Of a DNA stretch of 64,000 nucleotides, positions 36,698 to 45,910 are shown piece by piece. The position numbers were made by a program, and so were the translations under genes. The notes beneath the pieces are model-generated. The model was not told the origin of the DNA. It saw nothing but the letters and a program-made list of their open reading frames with translations, and made no database searches. Source of the stretch: Bradyrhizobium diazoefficiens (lineage in GTDB: Bacteria; Pseudomonadota; Alphaproteobacteria; Rhizobiales; Xanthobacteraceae); contig NZ_JAENXS010000001.1 in assembly GCF_016612535.1 (NCBI RefSeq), forward strand, positions 372,001 through 436,000, given 5' to 3'. How positions within the stretch are numbered: position 1 is the first letter of the stretch; each line of letters starts with the position of its first letter.

Positions 36698-37887
36698 GCG
36701 ATGTGCTCCCGACCATCCCGCCCGAGACAAGCGACAGCCTCGCGGTGCTGGAGAAGAGCCGTTCGACGGCCGAGACCTTCGGCATCCCGCTCGCGGTGCT
36801 GCTCGAGATCACCCATCGCTGTCCGTTGCAATGTCCCTATTGCTCCAATCCGGTCGAACTCGACCGTTCCGGCAAGGAATTGACCACGGACGAGTGGAAG
36901 AAGGTGCTGAGCGAGCTCGCCGAAATCGGCGTGCTCCAGGTGCATTTCTCCGGCGGCGAGCCGACGGCGCGCAAGGATCTCGTCGAGCTGGTCAGGCATG
37001 CCAGCGACGTCGGCCTCTACACCAATCTGATCACCTCGGCCGTGCTGCTGACGCGCGAGCGACTGAGCGAGCTGGCGGACGCCGGCCTCTGCCACGTGCA
37101 GATCTCTTTCCAGGGCATCGAAGAAGGCCTCGCCGATCGCGTCGCCGGCTATCAAGGCGGGCATCGCAAGAAACTCGAAGTCGCCAAATGGACGCGCGAG
37201 CTCGACTTGCCGCTCACCGTGAACGCGGTGATGCACCGGCAAAACCTGCATCAGCTCCCCGATATCATCCAGATGTCGATCGATCTCGACGCCGACCGGC
37301 TCGAGGTCGCCAATGTCCAATATTACGGCTGGGCGCTGAGGAACCGCGCCGCGCTGATGCCGACGGTGGCGCAACTCGACGAGTGCACCCGTATCGTCGA
37401 AGAGGCGCGCGAGCGGCTCAAGGGAACGCTTGCGATCGACTACGTCGTGCCCGACTATTACGCGCTGCGGCCGAAGAAGTGCATGGGCGGCTGGGGGCGG
37501 CAGTTCTTCAACATCTCGCCGGCCGGCAAGGTGCTGCCCTGCCACGCCGCCGAGAGCATCACGGGGCTCGACTTCTTGTCCGTGCGTTCCAATCATTCGA
37601 TCGCCTGGATCTGGCAGAACTCGGACGCCTTCAACCGCTATCGCGGCACCGGCTGGATGAAGGAGCCGTGCAAGAGTTGCGAATTCCGCGAGATCGATTT
37701 CGGCGGCTGCCGCTGCCAGGCCTTTGCGCTGACGGGCGATGCCGCCAATACCGACCCGGCCTGCGCGCTGTCGCCGCTGCACGAGACCATCTTCAAGCAG
37801 GCCGAGCGCGAGGCCGAGGGCGCGACCAACCGCTTCCTCTATCGCAATTTTGCCGGCGGCACTTTGGAATCCGGGAATGACGCCTGA
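36694..37887 (+). CDS. pqqE: Radical SAM PqqA peptide cyclase PqqE
   Basis: A 397-residue radical SAM enzyme that forms the carbon-carbon bond between Glu16 and Tyr20 of PqqA. The SAM cluster motif is C43-x3-C47-x2-C50 (THRCPLQCPYCSNP). The SPASM region with auxiliary cluster cysteines is at the C-terminus (KKCMGGWGRQF, VLPCHAAES, CKSCEFREIDFGGCRCQAFA). Length is normal. The last 11 bases overlap the S33 peptidase gene. Confidence 0.95.
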   Translation: MSDVLPTIPPETSDSLAVLEKSRSTAETFGIPLAVLLEITHRCPLQCPYCSNPVELDRSGKELTTDEWKKVLSELAEIGVLQVHFSGGEPTARKDLVELVRHASDVGLYTNLITSAVLLTRERLSELADAGLCHVQISFQGIEEGLADRVAGYQGGHRKKLEVAKWTRELDLPLTVNAVMHRQNLHQLPDIIQMSIDLDADRLEVANVQYYGWALRNRAALMPTVAQLDECTRIVEEARERLKGTLAIDYVVPDYYALRPKKCMGGWGRQFFNISPAGKVLPCHAAESITGLDFLSVRSNHSIAWIWQNSDAFNRYRGTGWMKEPCKSCEFREIDFGGCRCQAFALTGDAANTDPACALSPLHETIFKQAEREAEGATNRFLYRNFAGGTLESGNDA

Positions 37888-38863
37888 CGCCGACGCGGCC
37901 GCATCGGCCAGACGCGCCGATCCGTTTGCGCCGCTGACCTCTGATATGTTGGATGTCGGCGATGGCCACGAGCTCTACGTCGAGAGCGTCGGCCGCGCTG
38001 ACGGGATTCCTGCCGTTTATCTGCACGGCGGCCCCGGCAGCGGCTGCCAGCCGGATCATCGCCGGCTGTTCGATCCGGATCGCTTCTGCGCCGTGCTGTT
38101 CGACCAGCGCGGCTGCGGCCGCAGTCGGCCAAAGGGATCGCGCGAACACAATACGACGGCGCATCTGATCTCGGACATGGAAAGGATCCGCGAAAAATTC
38201 GGCTTCGACCGCTGGATGGTGGTCGGCGGCTCCTGGGGCGCGACACTGGCGCTGGCTTATGCGCAAGCCCATCCCGAGCGCGTCTCCGGCATCGCGCTGC
38301 GCGCGACCTTCCTGGGCACGCGGGCAGAGGTCGAGACGGCCTTCACCTCGCGCCTGGCGCAATTCTATCCCGCGCTGTACGAAGATTTTTTGAGCGTGCT
38401 GCCGCTAGAGGAACGTGCGCAACCGGTGGAAGCCTACTCTCGCCGTATCCTCGATGCCGATCCGGCCGTGCATGGTCCGACCTCGCGCGCCTGGCACGAC
38501 ACCGAGCGCGCGTTGTCGGAGCATAAGGCCACCAAGACGCGGATCGATCTGGCTTCGCTCAACGTCTGGCGCACGCTGCCGGCGACGCCGTTCATGGAAG
38601 CGCATTACTTCGTCAACAATTCCTTCATGAGCGAAGACCAGTTGCTGCGAAACGCTCCCCGGCTCAAAGGCATTCCCGGCATTATCGTGCAGGGCCGCTA
38701 CGATTTGCTGTGCCCTCCTGAGACATCCGAGCGGCTTGCGAAAGTCTGGTCCGGCTCCGAGATTCGGATCGTGGAAGAAGCCGGGCATTCGCTCTATGAT
38801 GCCGGCGTGAGGGACGCGGTCATGAAGTCGATCGCCGACCTCGCGTCGAAGGCCGCGCGTTAA
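37877..38863 (+). CDS. Prolyl-iminopeptidase-like S33 peptidase, coupled to pqqE
   Basis: A 328-residue alpha/beta hydrolase of the proline iminopeptidase family. The oxyanion motif is YLHGGPGSGC, the nucleophile elbow is GGSWGATLALAYA, and the acid and base residues sit in GRYDLLCPPETSE and EEAGHSLYDAG. A cap domain lies between residues about 140 and 240. The reaction is removal of an N-terminal residue, typically Pro, from peptides, in the cytosol. The ATG overlaps pqqE by 11 bases, so it is expressed with the PQQ genes. It could help trim the processed PqqA peptide; that role is inference from position only. Confidence 0.88.
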   Translation: MTPDADAAASARRADPFAPLTSDMLDVGDGHELYVESVGRADGIPAVYLHGGPGSGCQPDHRRLFDPDRFCAVLFDQRGCGRSRPKGSREHNTTAHLISDMERIREKFGFDRWMVVGGSWGATLALAYAQAHPERVSGIALRATFLGTRAEVETAFTSRLAQFYPALYEDFLSVLPLEERAQPVEAYSRRILDADPAVHGPTSRAWHDTERALSEHKATKTRIDLASLNVWRTLPATPFMEAHYFVNNSFMSEDQLLRNAPRLKGIPGIIVQGRYDLLCPPETSERLAKVWSGSEIRIVEEAGHSLYDAGVRDAVMKSIADLASKAAR

Positions 38864-38886
38864 CGCGCGAAAAAGGGACAACAAAA

Positions 38887-39564
38887 ATGCCGCTCGCCGG
38901 GACTGGCATGCTGCTGACGTCGATGAACATCGACGCCGCGGATGAAGCCGATTTCAACCGCTGGTACGATCGCGAGCATCTGGAAGAGCGCGTCGCGATC
39001 GAAGGCTTTCTCGAAGCGAGGCGGTATGTCGCCCACGCGGCCTATCCCAAATATCTCTGCCTCTATTCGACAGCGACGCTCGACGTGCTCGACAGTCCCG
39101 CCTACAAGGCGCGGCTCGCGAGTCCGACCGACTGGTCGCGACAGACCATGGCGCGCTTCAAGAACATGCTGCGTGTGGTCGCCCGTATCACCGTCAGCAA
39201 CGGCACCGGTCGCGGCGCCGCGCTCGGCGTGGTCCGGCTGCGGCCGACGCCCGATAATGCCGGGGCGTGGCGTGATGCATTGCAGGAAAAGCTAGCGCCG
39301 GAAACGCGCGACGGCATCATCTCCATGCACCTGCTTGAGAGCGAGCCTGAATTGTCAGGCGCGACCGCGGAAATTCCCGCGATGCGCAACGAAGGCGCGC
39401 GCGACTGGTTCGTGCTGATCGACGGCACGCATGTCGGCGCCGTCTCCGCCGTGATCGCCGAGCGCTTCACCGGCCCCGCCGCATCACCCTTCCCGCTGCC
39501 CGTCTCTGTCGGCACTTACAGCCTGATGTGGGATCTCGCGAAGAGCGACATCGCGCACAGCTAA
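38887..39564 (+). CDS. Dimeric alpha/beta-barrel (ferredoxin-like) protein of unknown function
   Basis: A 225-residue soluble protein. The first half opens MLLTSMNIDAADEADFNRWY, followed by DREHLEERVAIEGFLEARRY, the pattern of EthD / DUF4286-like dimeric barrels in which a D-x-x-F-x-x-W-Y helix is followed by HLEE. The second half seems to repeat the fold weakly. Such proteins bind small molecules or act as small oxygenases or lactonases, but no catalytic set is clear here. It lies 23 bases after the S33 peptidase and probably ends the pqq transcript. Confidence 0.72.
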   Translation: MPLAGTGMLLTSMNIDAADEADFNRWYDREHLEERVAIEGFLEARRYVAHAAYPKYLCLYSTATLDVLDSPAYKARLASPTDWSRQTMARFKNMLRVVARITVSNGTGRGAALGVVRLRPTPDNAGAWRDALQEKLAPETRDGIISMHLLESEPELSGATAEIPAMRNEGARDWFVLIDGTHVGAVSAVIAERFTGPAASPFPLPVSVGTYSLMWDLAKSDIAHS

Positions 39565-39680
39565 GCCGTGCACCTATAGACCCGGCGGCCTCATCTGACC
39601 GGTGACTATGTCCGATGCGCTCCGATAGGGACCAAGCTCGTGCGGCGGCGAAGTATGTTGCGATGGGAAAGCAGGCGACC

Positions 39681-40667
39681 TCATTCGATCACCTCATCGG
39701 CTAGTCCGAGTATCGTGGACGTGACTGTCAGGCCAAGAGCTTTTGCGGTTTTCAAGTTGATGGCCAGGTCGAATTTCGTCGGCTGCAAAACCGGCAAATC
39801 TGCGGGCTTTGCGCCCTTGAGGATGAGTCCGGTGTACGATCCGGCTTGCCTATAGGCTGCGATGATGCTTGGGCCGTAGCTGATCAACCCACCCGCGACA
39901 ACGAATTCACGCAGATGGGACATCGTGGGGAGAGCGTGGCCTATTGCCAAACGCGCGAGTTGATCTCGTCGTGACAACAGAAACGGATCAGTGCCAATAA
40001 TCATTGCATCTGCCCCCTGTTGTGCGATGTTCTCAAAAGCTTTTTCGATCTCGCCTTCAGTGCTGGCAGGCAAAACACTTATTTTTATCCCGAGGGCGTG
40101 CGCACCCGCCTCCACTTCCTGCACCTCCGACGCTGTTTGCGGAAAATTGGGATTCACGAGAAATGAAATTGTGGTGGCTTTTGGAATGAGCTGGCGAATC
40201 AGTTCGAGCCGCTTCGGCCCAAGCTCCACCCCCATAAGTGTTGATCCGGTTATATTGCCTCCCGGTCGGTTCAGGCTTGTGACGAGACCGGCCTTGATCG
40301 GGTCACCCCCCATCGTGAAGACGACTGGGATGGTGGTTGAGGCTAGCTTTGCTGCAAGCGGAGAAGGGTCTCCACCGGTGGCGGCAATCACATTAACCTG
40401 ACGGACGGCCAGCTCGATAGCCAACTCCGGGAGTCGGTCGTATCGGCCCTCGGCCCACCGATACTCAAATTCAACATTTTTTCCTTCGAAATAGCCGTGT
40501 TCTCCCAAGCCGTCTTGGAATGCGCGCAAGACCGAGGCGGCCTCGGACGGCGAGCGGGCGCTCAGGAAGCCAATCACAGGCATCGATGACTGCTGCGCTT
40601 GCGCGGCATATGACCAGCTATTGGCGGCCGCACCAACTCCCAGCTTGATAAACTCGCGCCGCTTCAT
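39681..40667 (-). CDS. ABC_sub_bind (DUF534) family substrate-binding protein
   Basis: A 328-residue exported protein beginning MKRREFIKLGVGAAANSWSY, a twin-arginine-type signal ending at AQAQ. Family features are FLSARSPSEAASVLRAFQDG, FTMGGDPIKAGLVTSLNRPG, REFVVAGGLISYGPSIIAAY and DLPVLQPTKFDLAINLKTAK. The start at 40667 has GGGGACC upstream. It lies next to another member (40916-41899) on the same strand, separated by about 250 bases that include a short tandem repeat. No permease is near. Confidence 0.88.
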   Translation of the reverse strand: MKRREFIKLGVGAAANSWSYAAQAQQSSMPVIGFLSARSPSEAASVLRAFQDGLGEHGYFEGKNVEFEYRWAEGRYDRLPELAIELAVRQVNVIAATGGDPSPLAAKLASTTIPVVFTMGGDPIKAGLVTSLNRPGGNITGSTLMGVELGPKRLELIRQLIPKATTISFLVNPNFPQTASEVQEVEAGAHALGIKISVLPASTEGEIEKAFENIAQQGADAMIIGTDPFLLSRRDQLARLAIGHALPTMSHLREFVVAGGLISYGPSIIAAYRQAGSYTGLILKGAKPADLPVLQPTKFDLAINLKTAKALGLTVTSTILGLADEVIE

Positions 40668-40760
40668 TGCTGGTCCCCGCCGCTGATGCTCCGGATCAGA
40701 ACGTATGTAAGTTTGGGCACGGATCAAAGAGATCATATGAGCGCTTTGGGTCAATCGCGG

Positions 40761-40792
40761 TGGACTTGGCAATGGACTTGGCAATGGACTTG
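40761..40792. repeat. Short tandem repeat, 12-bp unit
   Basis: The unit TGGACTTGGCAA occurs twice in full and once in part (TGGACTTGG) directly upstream of the ABC_sub_bind gene at 39681-40667. Its copy number would be expected to vary between strains. Confidence 0.8.
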
Positions 40793-40915
40793 GAGTGACC
40801 CCAGATCGCGCCATGGCCGCAAGTCCCGGAAAGCAGACACAATCTTCCCACTCTGAGAGATTGCGACGTCGTCAAATTATCGACGGCTCCAGGCCAAGCT
40901 CCGATTTCGAAGCTT

Positions 40916-41899
40916 CTACTCGATGACCTCGTCGGCCACCGTCACTAGACGATCAGGTGCAGCGATCCCCAGAGATTTCGCTGCCTTGAGGTTGAGCACG
41001 AGCACGAACTTGCTGGCCTGCTCAATCGGCAGGTCCGCCGGCTTCTCGCCCTTGAGAACCTTCGCGGCATAGATGCCGGCGCGACGGAAGTCGTCGATCA
41101 GATCAGCCGAATAGGACATTAGGAGCCCTGCCCGGCCCCACTCCGGATAGGTGCCGACCGTGGGTTTTCCCGACGCCATCACCAACGGCAACACGCGCGG
41201 CATGTTGTTGTACAGCAGCGGCTCGCCGGAAACGTAAAGGGCGCCAACGCCACCGCGGACGCTTGCCGACACCGCTCCCTCGACATCGTCGAGCCCTTGA
41301 AGTGGATGACGCACGACTTCAAAGCCAAATTGACCAGCGACGCTTTGCAATGCCTTGAGCTCGGCTGTGGCAAGAATCGACGATGAGCCGATGAAGCCGA
41401 GCGCCTTCAGGTCGGGCACCAGTTCCTTGAACAGGTTCATGCGCTTTTGGGTCAGCGCCTCCTCGCCGCCAACCGCGTTCATCACGTTGCCGGTGGCGTG
41501 GCCGCCCGGGTGTACATAGCTTTCCGCAAATCCAGCCTTGATGGGGTCGGCGGCATAGGATGTGAAGATCAGCGGTAGGTTAGGCAGGACCTTGTGCACG
41601 ATCGGCGCGGCGGGCCCCGAAGCAACGATGACACGCGGTTTGAGCGCGGCGAGTTCAAGAGCGAGTGCAGGCAATCGGTCGAAAACTCCGTCGGCATGGC
41701 GCGAAGCAAAACTATAGTTGATGCCCTCAGTGAGGCCGGCCTCCCGCATGCCCTGACGGATGGCCACGATCCGGTTCTCGGCGTTCTTCGCCGGTCCCGG
41801 CACCAGCACGGCGACAATTGGCAAGTCCGTTTGGCCGCGCGCCACAAGCGGCCAAGCTGCCGCACCACCCAGAATACAAAGAAGATCCCTGCGCCGCAT
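40916..41899 (-). CDS. ABC_sub_bind (DUF534) family substrate-binding protein
   Basis: A 327-residue exported protein starting MRRRDLLCILGGAAAWPLVA, with cleavage near ARGQ. Family features are GLTEGINYSFASRHADGVFD, FTSYAADPIKAGFAESYVHP, GRAGLLMSYSADLIDDFRRA and DLPIEQASKFVLVLNLKAAK. It is more GC-rich than the copies at 17.9-20 kb, so it may be an older resident. The region 41900-42293 separates it from the divergent oxidoreductase operon. Confidence 0.88.
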   Translation of the reverse strand: MRRRDLLCILGGAAAWPLVARGQTDLPIVAVLVPGPAKNAENRIVAIRQGMREAGLTEGINYSFASRHADGVFDRLPALALELAALKPRVIVASGPAAPIVHKVLPNLPLIFTSYAADPIKAGFAESYVHPGGHATGNVMNAVGGEEALTQKRMNLFKELVPDLKALGFIGSSSILATAELKALQSVAGQFGFEVVRHPLQGLDDVEGAVSASVRGGVGALYVSGEPLLYNNMPRVLPLVMASGKPTVGTYPEWGRAGLLMSYSADLIDDFRRAGIYAAKVLKGEKPADLPIEQASKFVLVLNLKAAKSLGIAAPDRLVTVADEVIE

Positions 41900-42157
41900 G
41901 TCCGCCCCAAAGCTCAATGGGCATATGCTATCCGCTTCGCCGATGACTTGACCAGGGGATGGTAACCTTGCCGCTGCTGGCGACCGCGTCCCCAACCCGT
42001 CTCGTCTAACTCGGATTTCTCCGGCCATGCTGGCCGCGCGTTATGACTCCAAGCACTAAGCGCCATCCGCAACGCAACATATTGCACCGCCGCATGACAG
42101 CGCGGCCGTTAATGCTGTCTGCGCGCAGCTCCCATGAAAGAGGGGAAGCGCGAAAAT

Positions 42158-42186
42158 TTGCCGTTGTACTTCGGACCGGTTCTAAT
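42158..42186 (+). promoter_or_regulatory. Sigma-70-like promoter of the oxidoreductase operon
   Basis: TTGCCG at 42158-42163 and TCTAAT at 42181-42186 are separated by 17 bases, four and five matches to the -35 and -10 consensus. Transcription would start near 42193, about 100 bases before the first ATG of the operon. Confidence 0.5.
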
Positions 42187-42196
42187 AAGCTAACCC

Positions 42197-42208
42197 AATG
42201 ACGTCATT
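42197..42208. promoter_or_regulatory. Perfect 12-bp palindrome at the predicted transcription start
   Basis: AATGACGTCATT reads the same on both strands and lies 11 bases after the predicted -10 box, where a bound dimeric repressor would block RNA polymerase. The regulator is unknown; none is encoded next to the operon. Confidence 0.4.
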
Positions 42209-42293
42209 CAGAAACCAGATTGCCGCGCGTTAAGCGTACGACAAGCTCAAGAAAAGGCCGCGGGGTCTTTGGGCCTGCGCGGACAGGGTAGGA

Positions 42294-44093
42294 ATGAAAC
42301 CAACCGATATCGCGGCCCCCGACTACTTTCACAAAGTGGTCGACTGCCAATGGGCCTGTCCTGCGCACACCCCGGTTCCCGAATACATCCGACTGATCGC
42401 GCAAGGCCGCTACAGCGACGCCTATATGATCAATTGGCAATCGAACGTGTTTCCCGGAATTCTGGGACGCACCTGCGATCGTCCATGCGAGCCGGCGTGC
42501 CGGCGCGGACGCGTCGAGGAAACGCCGGTGGCGATCTGCCGCCTTAAGCGCGTCGCCGCCGATTTCAAGGACGACATCACGCAGCGCCTGCCGCGACCCG
42601 CTGCGAAGAACGGCAAGCGCGTTGCGTTCGTCGGCGGTGGCCCGGCCTCGCTGACGGTGGCGCGGGATCTCGCGCCGCTCGGCTATCACTGCACCGTATT
42701 CGACGGCGACCCCGAAGCCGGCGGCATGATGCGGACGCAGATCCCGAAATTCCGCCTGCCCAATTCGGTGATCGACGAGGAGACCGGCTACATCCTGGGT
42801 CTCGGCGTCGAGTTCAAGGGCGGTCACCGGATCGAGAGCATGAAGGCGCTGCTCGCGGAGAAATACGACGCGATCTTCGTCGGCTCCGGCGCACCACGCG
42901 GCCGCGAGCTCGACATTCCCGGCCGGAAAGAGGCAGCGGCCAACATCCATATCGGCATCGACTGGCTGTCGTCGGTCTCGTTCGGCCACACCGACAAGAT
43001 CGGCAAGCGCGTGATCGTGCTCGGCGGCGGCAACACGGCGATGGATTGCTGCCGCACCGCGCGCCGCCTCGGCGGCGAAGACGTCAAGGTGATCGTACGC
43101 TCCGGCTTCGAGGAGATGAAGGCCTCGCCTTGGGAGAAGGAGGATGCGATCCACGAGGACATTCCGATCCTCAACTTCCTCGTTCCCGTCTCGTTCATCC
43201 ACGACAACGGCAAGCTCACCGGCATCATCTTCCAGAAGGTGAAGGCCGAATACGATTCCAAGGGCCGCCGCAATCTGGTTCCGTCGGGTGAGCCCGACGA
43301 GACGATTGAATGCGACGACGTGCTGGTCGCGGTCGGCCAGGAAAACGCCTTCCCCTGGATCGAGCAGAATTGCGGTATCGAGTTCGACAAATGGCACATG
43401 CCCAAGGTCGATCCCAAAACCTTCGTCTCGACCAATCCAAAAGTGTTCTTCGGTGGCGATGCCGCGTTCGGCCCCAAGAACATCATCTGGGCGGTGGCGC
43501 AGGGCCATGACGCGGCGCTGTCGATCCACAAGCTGCTCTCGGGCGAGGACATCACCGAGCGCCCGCTGCCGGAGGTGCATGTCTCCTCGCAGAAGATGGG
43601 CATCCACGAATGGAGTTATGACAACGACATCTCCAACGACAAGCGCTTCAAGGTGCCGCATCGTGACAAGGTGATCGCGCTGAAGGACATCCGCACCGAA
43701 GTCGAGCTCGGCTACGACATCAAGCTGGCGCTGGGCGAAGCCGAGCGCTGCCTGAACTGCGACGTCCAGACCGTGTTCTCGACCTCGCTCTGCATCGAGT
43801 GTGATGCCTGTGTCGACATCTGTCCCATGGACTGCATCACGTTCACGGACAACGGCGAGGAAACCGATCTGCGCCAGCGCCTGAAGGCGCCCTCGCCGCA
43901 TCCCGACCAGGACCTCTACGTCTCGTCTGATCTCAAGACCGGGCGCGTGATGGTGAAGGACGAGGATGTCTGCCTGCATTGCGGGCTGTGCGCCGAGCGT
44001 TGTCCCACCGGAGCCTGGGACATGCAGAAATACTTGATCAATATGACCCACGCAGGTTCAGCATGCCCGACAAAAAGCCGATCAGCAGCGTAA
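42294..44093 (+). CDS. GltD-like FAD/NAD(P)-binding iron-sulfur subunit of a 2-oxoacid oxidoreductase
   Basis: A 599-residue electron-transfer protein. The N-terminal 100 residues carry the GltD-type cysteines (CQWACPAHTPVPEYI; GRTCDRPCEPACRRGR). Two dinucleotide-binding motifs follow: VAFVGGGPASLTVARDLAP for FAD and VIVLGGGNTAMDCCRTARRL for NAD(P)H. The C-terminus holds a bacterial 2[4Fe-4S] ferredoxin (CIECDACVDICPMDC and CLHCGLCAERCPTG). The next two genes encode the catalytic subunits, overlapping by 31 and 4 bases, so it probably shuttles electrons between their Fe-S clusters and NAD(P)(H), as in phenylglyoxylate:NAD oxidoreductase. It acts in the cytosol. Confidence 0.88.
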   Translation: MKPTDIAAPDYFHKVVDCQWACPAHTPVPEYIRLIAQGRYSDAYMINWQSNVFPGILGRTCDRPCEPACRRGRVEETPVAICRLKRVAADFKDDITQRLPRPAAKNGKRVAFVGGGPASLTVARDLAPLGYHCTVFDGDPEAGGMMRTQIPKFRLPNSVIDEETGYILGLGVEFKGGHRIESMKALLAEKYDAIFVGSGAPRGRELDIPGRKEAAANIHIGIDWLSSVSFGHTDKIGKRVIVLGGGNTAMDCCRTARRLGGEDVKVIVRSGFEEMKASPWEKEDAIHEDIPILNFLVPVSFIHDNGKLTGIIFQKVKAEYDSKGRRNLVPSGEPDETIECDDVLVAVGQENAFPWIEQNCGIEFDKWHMPKVDPKTFVSTNPKVFFGGDAAFGPKNIIWAVAQGHDAALSIHKLLSGEDITERPLPEVHVSSQKMGIHEWSYDNDISNDKRFKVPHRDKVIALKDIRTEVELGYDIKLALGEAERCLNCDVQTVFSTSLCIECDACVDICPMDCITFTDNGEETDLRQRLKAPSPHPDQDLYVSSDLKTGRVMVKDEDVCLHCGLCAERCPTGAWDMQKYLINMTHAGSACPTKSRSAA

Positions 44094-45910
44094 ACGATTT
44101 CGTCGTCCGCTTCGCCAACGTCAACGGCTCGGGTTCGGCCAGCGCCAACGAGATGTTCGCGCGCGCGATCCTGCGCCATGGCGTGCCGGTCTCCCCGCGC
44201 AACATCTTCCCCTCCAACATCCAGGGCCTGCCGACCTGGTACGAGGTGCGGGTGACGGAAGCCGGCCATCTCGGCGCCCGCGGCGGCGTCGACATGATGG
44301 TGGCGATGAATCCGCAAACCTGGGACAAGGACATCGCCGGCATCGAGCCCGGCGGCTATCTGTTCTATGATTCCACCAAGCCGATGCCGTCGACGAAGTT
44401 TCGCGACGACATCACCGTGATCGGCGTGCCGCTGACCGCGATCACCAACTCGACTTATACCGATCCGCGGCAGCGCCAGCTGTTCAAGAACATCATCTAT
44501 CTGGGCAGCCTCTCGGCGTTGCTCGACATGGACCCGAAGCTGATCGAGCAGCTGATCGGCGAGCAGTACAAGGGCAAGGAGAAGCTCCTGTCCTCCAATG
44601 TCCACGCGCTGCATCTCGGCCGCGACTGGGCATTGCAGAACCTGAAATGTCCGATCGGGCTGCGGGTGAAGAAGTCTGACAAGGTCGGCGACCGCATCTT
44701 CATCGAAGGCAACAGCGCAGCCGCGCTCGGCGCCGTCTATGGCGGCGCCACCGTGTGCGCGTGGTATCCGATCACGCCGTCCTCGTCGGTGGCGGAGGCT
44801 TTCACCGCCCATTGCAAGAAGTACCGGCACGATCCCGCAACCGGACAGGCGAAGTACGCCATCGTCCAGGGCGAGGACGAGCTGGCTTCGATCGGCATCG
44901 TGATCGGCGCGTCGTGGAACGGCGCCCGCGCCTTTACCGCGACCTCCGGCCCCGGCGTCTCCCTAATGACCGAATTCATCGGCCTCTCGTATTTTGCCGA
45001 GATCCCGGCCGTGATCATGAACATCCAGCGCGCCGGCCCCTCCACGGGCATGCCGACCCGCACCCAACAATGCGACATCATCGCCTGCGCCTATGCTTCG
45101 CATGGTGACACCAAGCACGTGCTGCTGTTTCCGGAAGATCCGGCTGAGGCCTTCGAGTTCGCGGCCGCCGCGTTCGATCTCGCCGAGCGGCTCCAGACCA
45201 CGATCTTCCTGATGCTCGACCTCGACATCGGCATGAACCATCGGCTCTGCCGTCCGCTGAAATGGGACGATTCCAAACAATATGACCGCGGCAAGGTGAT
45301 GACCGCGGAAATGCTGGACGAGGGCCGCGATTTCGGCCGCTATCTCGACGTCGACGGCGACGGCATTCCCTACCGCACCTATCCCGGCACGCATCCGACC
45401 AAGGGCGCTTATTTTACCCGCGGCACCTCGCGTGATCGCTATGCGCGCTATTCCGAGGAAGGCTCGGTCTATGCCGACAACATGCAACGCCTCGTGCGCA
45501 AGTTCGAGACCGCGCAGGACCTCGTGCCGCGGCCGCTCCAGGCCAACGCAGCGAAGCCGACCAAATATGGCGTGATCTATTTCGGCTCGACTTCACCGGC
45601 CATGGACGAGGCGATCGGACTGCTGGAGACGCGCGGGCACCAGCTCGACCGCCTGCGCATCCGCGCCTTCCCGTTCCACTCCAGCGTAGCGAGCTTCCTC
45701 GCCGAGCACGACTTCGTCTATGTCGTCGAGCAGAACCGCGACAGCCAGCTCCGCCAGCTCATCGTCAACGAGAACGGCATCGATCCGGTGCGTCTCGTGC
45801 CGATCGTGCATTATGACGGCACACCCATTACCGCCCGCTACATCGCAAAAGCCATTGGCGACCACCAGGATCACCTCAAGGTGACCCCGCTCCGCAAGGC
45901 CGTGTCATGA
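44063..45910 (+). CDS. 2-oxoacid:ferredoxin oxidoreductase, fused gamma-alpha subunit
   Basis: A 615-residue protein in which the gamma domain (residues about 1-200, NVNGSGSASANEMFARAILR) precedes the alpha domain. The alpha domain starts GNSAAALGAVYGGATVCAWY and carries the PITPSSS motif and GPGVSLMTEFIGLSYFAEIP. It is the KorA/VorB-like partner that helps bind CoA and thiamine diphosphate with the beta subunit. The ATG at 44063 lies inside the end of the preceding gene. The substrate is probably 2-oxoglutarate or a related 2-oxoacid; indolepyruvate or phenylglyoxylate are alternatives. Confidence 0.9.
   Translation: MPDKKPISSVNDFVVRFANVNGSGSASANEMFARAILRHGVPVSPRNIFPSNIQGLPTWYEVRVTEAGHLGARGGVDMMVAMNPQTWDKDIAGIEPGGYLFYDSTKPMPSTKFRDDITVIGVPLTAITNSTYTDPRQRQLFKNIIYLGSLSALLDMDPKLIEQLIGEQYKGKEKLLSSNVHALHLGRDWALQNLKCPIGLRVKKSDKVGDRIFIEGNSAAALGAVYGGATVCAWYPITPSSSVAEAFTAHCKKYRHDPATGQAKYAIVQGEDELASIGIVIGASWNGARAFTATSGPGVSLMTEFIGLSYFAEIPAVIMNIQRAGPSTGMPTRTQQCDIIACAYASHGDTKHVLLFPEDPAEAFEFAAAAFDLAERLQTTIFLMLDLDIGMNHRLCRPLKWDDSKQYDRGKVMTAEMLDEGRDFGRYLDVDGDGIPYRTYPGTHPTKGAYFTRGTSRDRYARYSEEGSVYADNMQRLVRKFETAQDLVPRPLQANAAKPTKYGVIYFGSTSPAMDEAIGLLETRGHQLDRLRIRAFPFHSSVASFLAEHDFVYVVEQNRDSQLRQLIVNENGIDPVRLVPIVHYDGTPITARYIAKAIGDHQDHLKVTPLRKAVS

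Larger units (their letters stand above)
41900..42293. other. Divergent control region with promoter and palindrome
   Basis: This 394-base region separates the ABC_sub_bind gene from the oxidoreductase operon. Its right part contains a sigma-70-like promoter and a 12-bp palindrome (separate entries). The left part, 41900-42150, shows no gene or clear motif. Confidence 0.6.
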
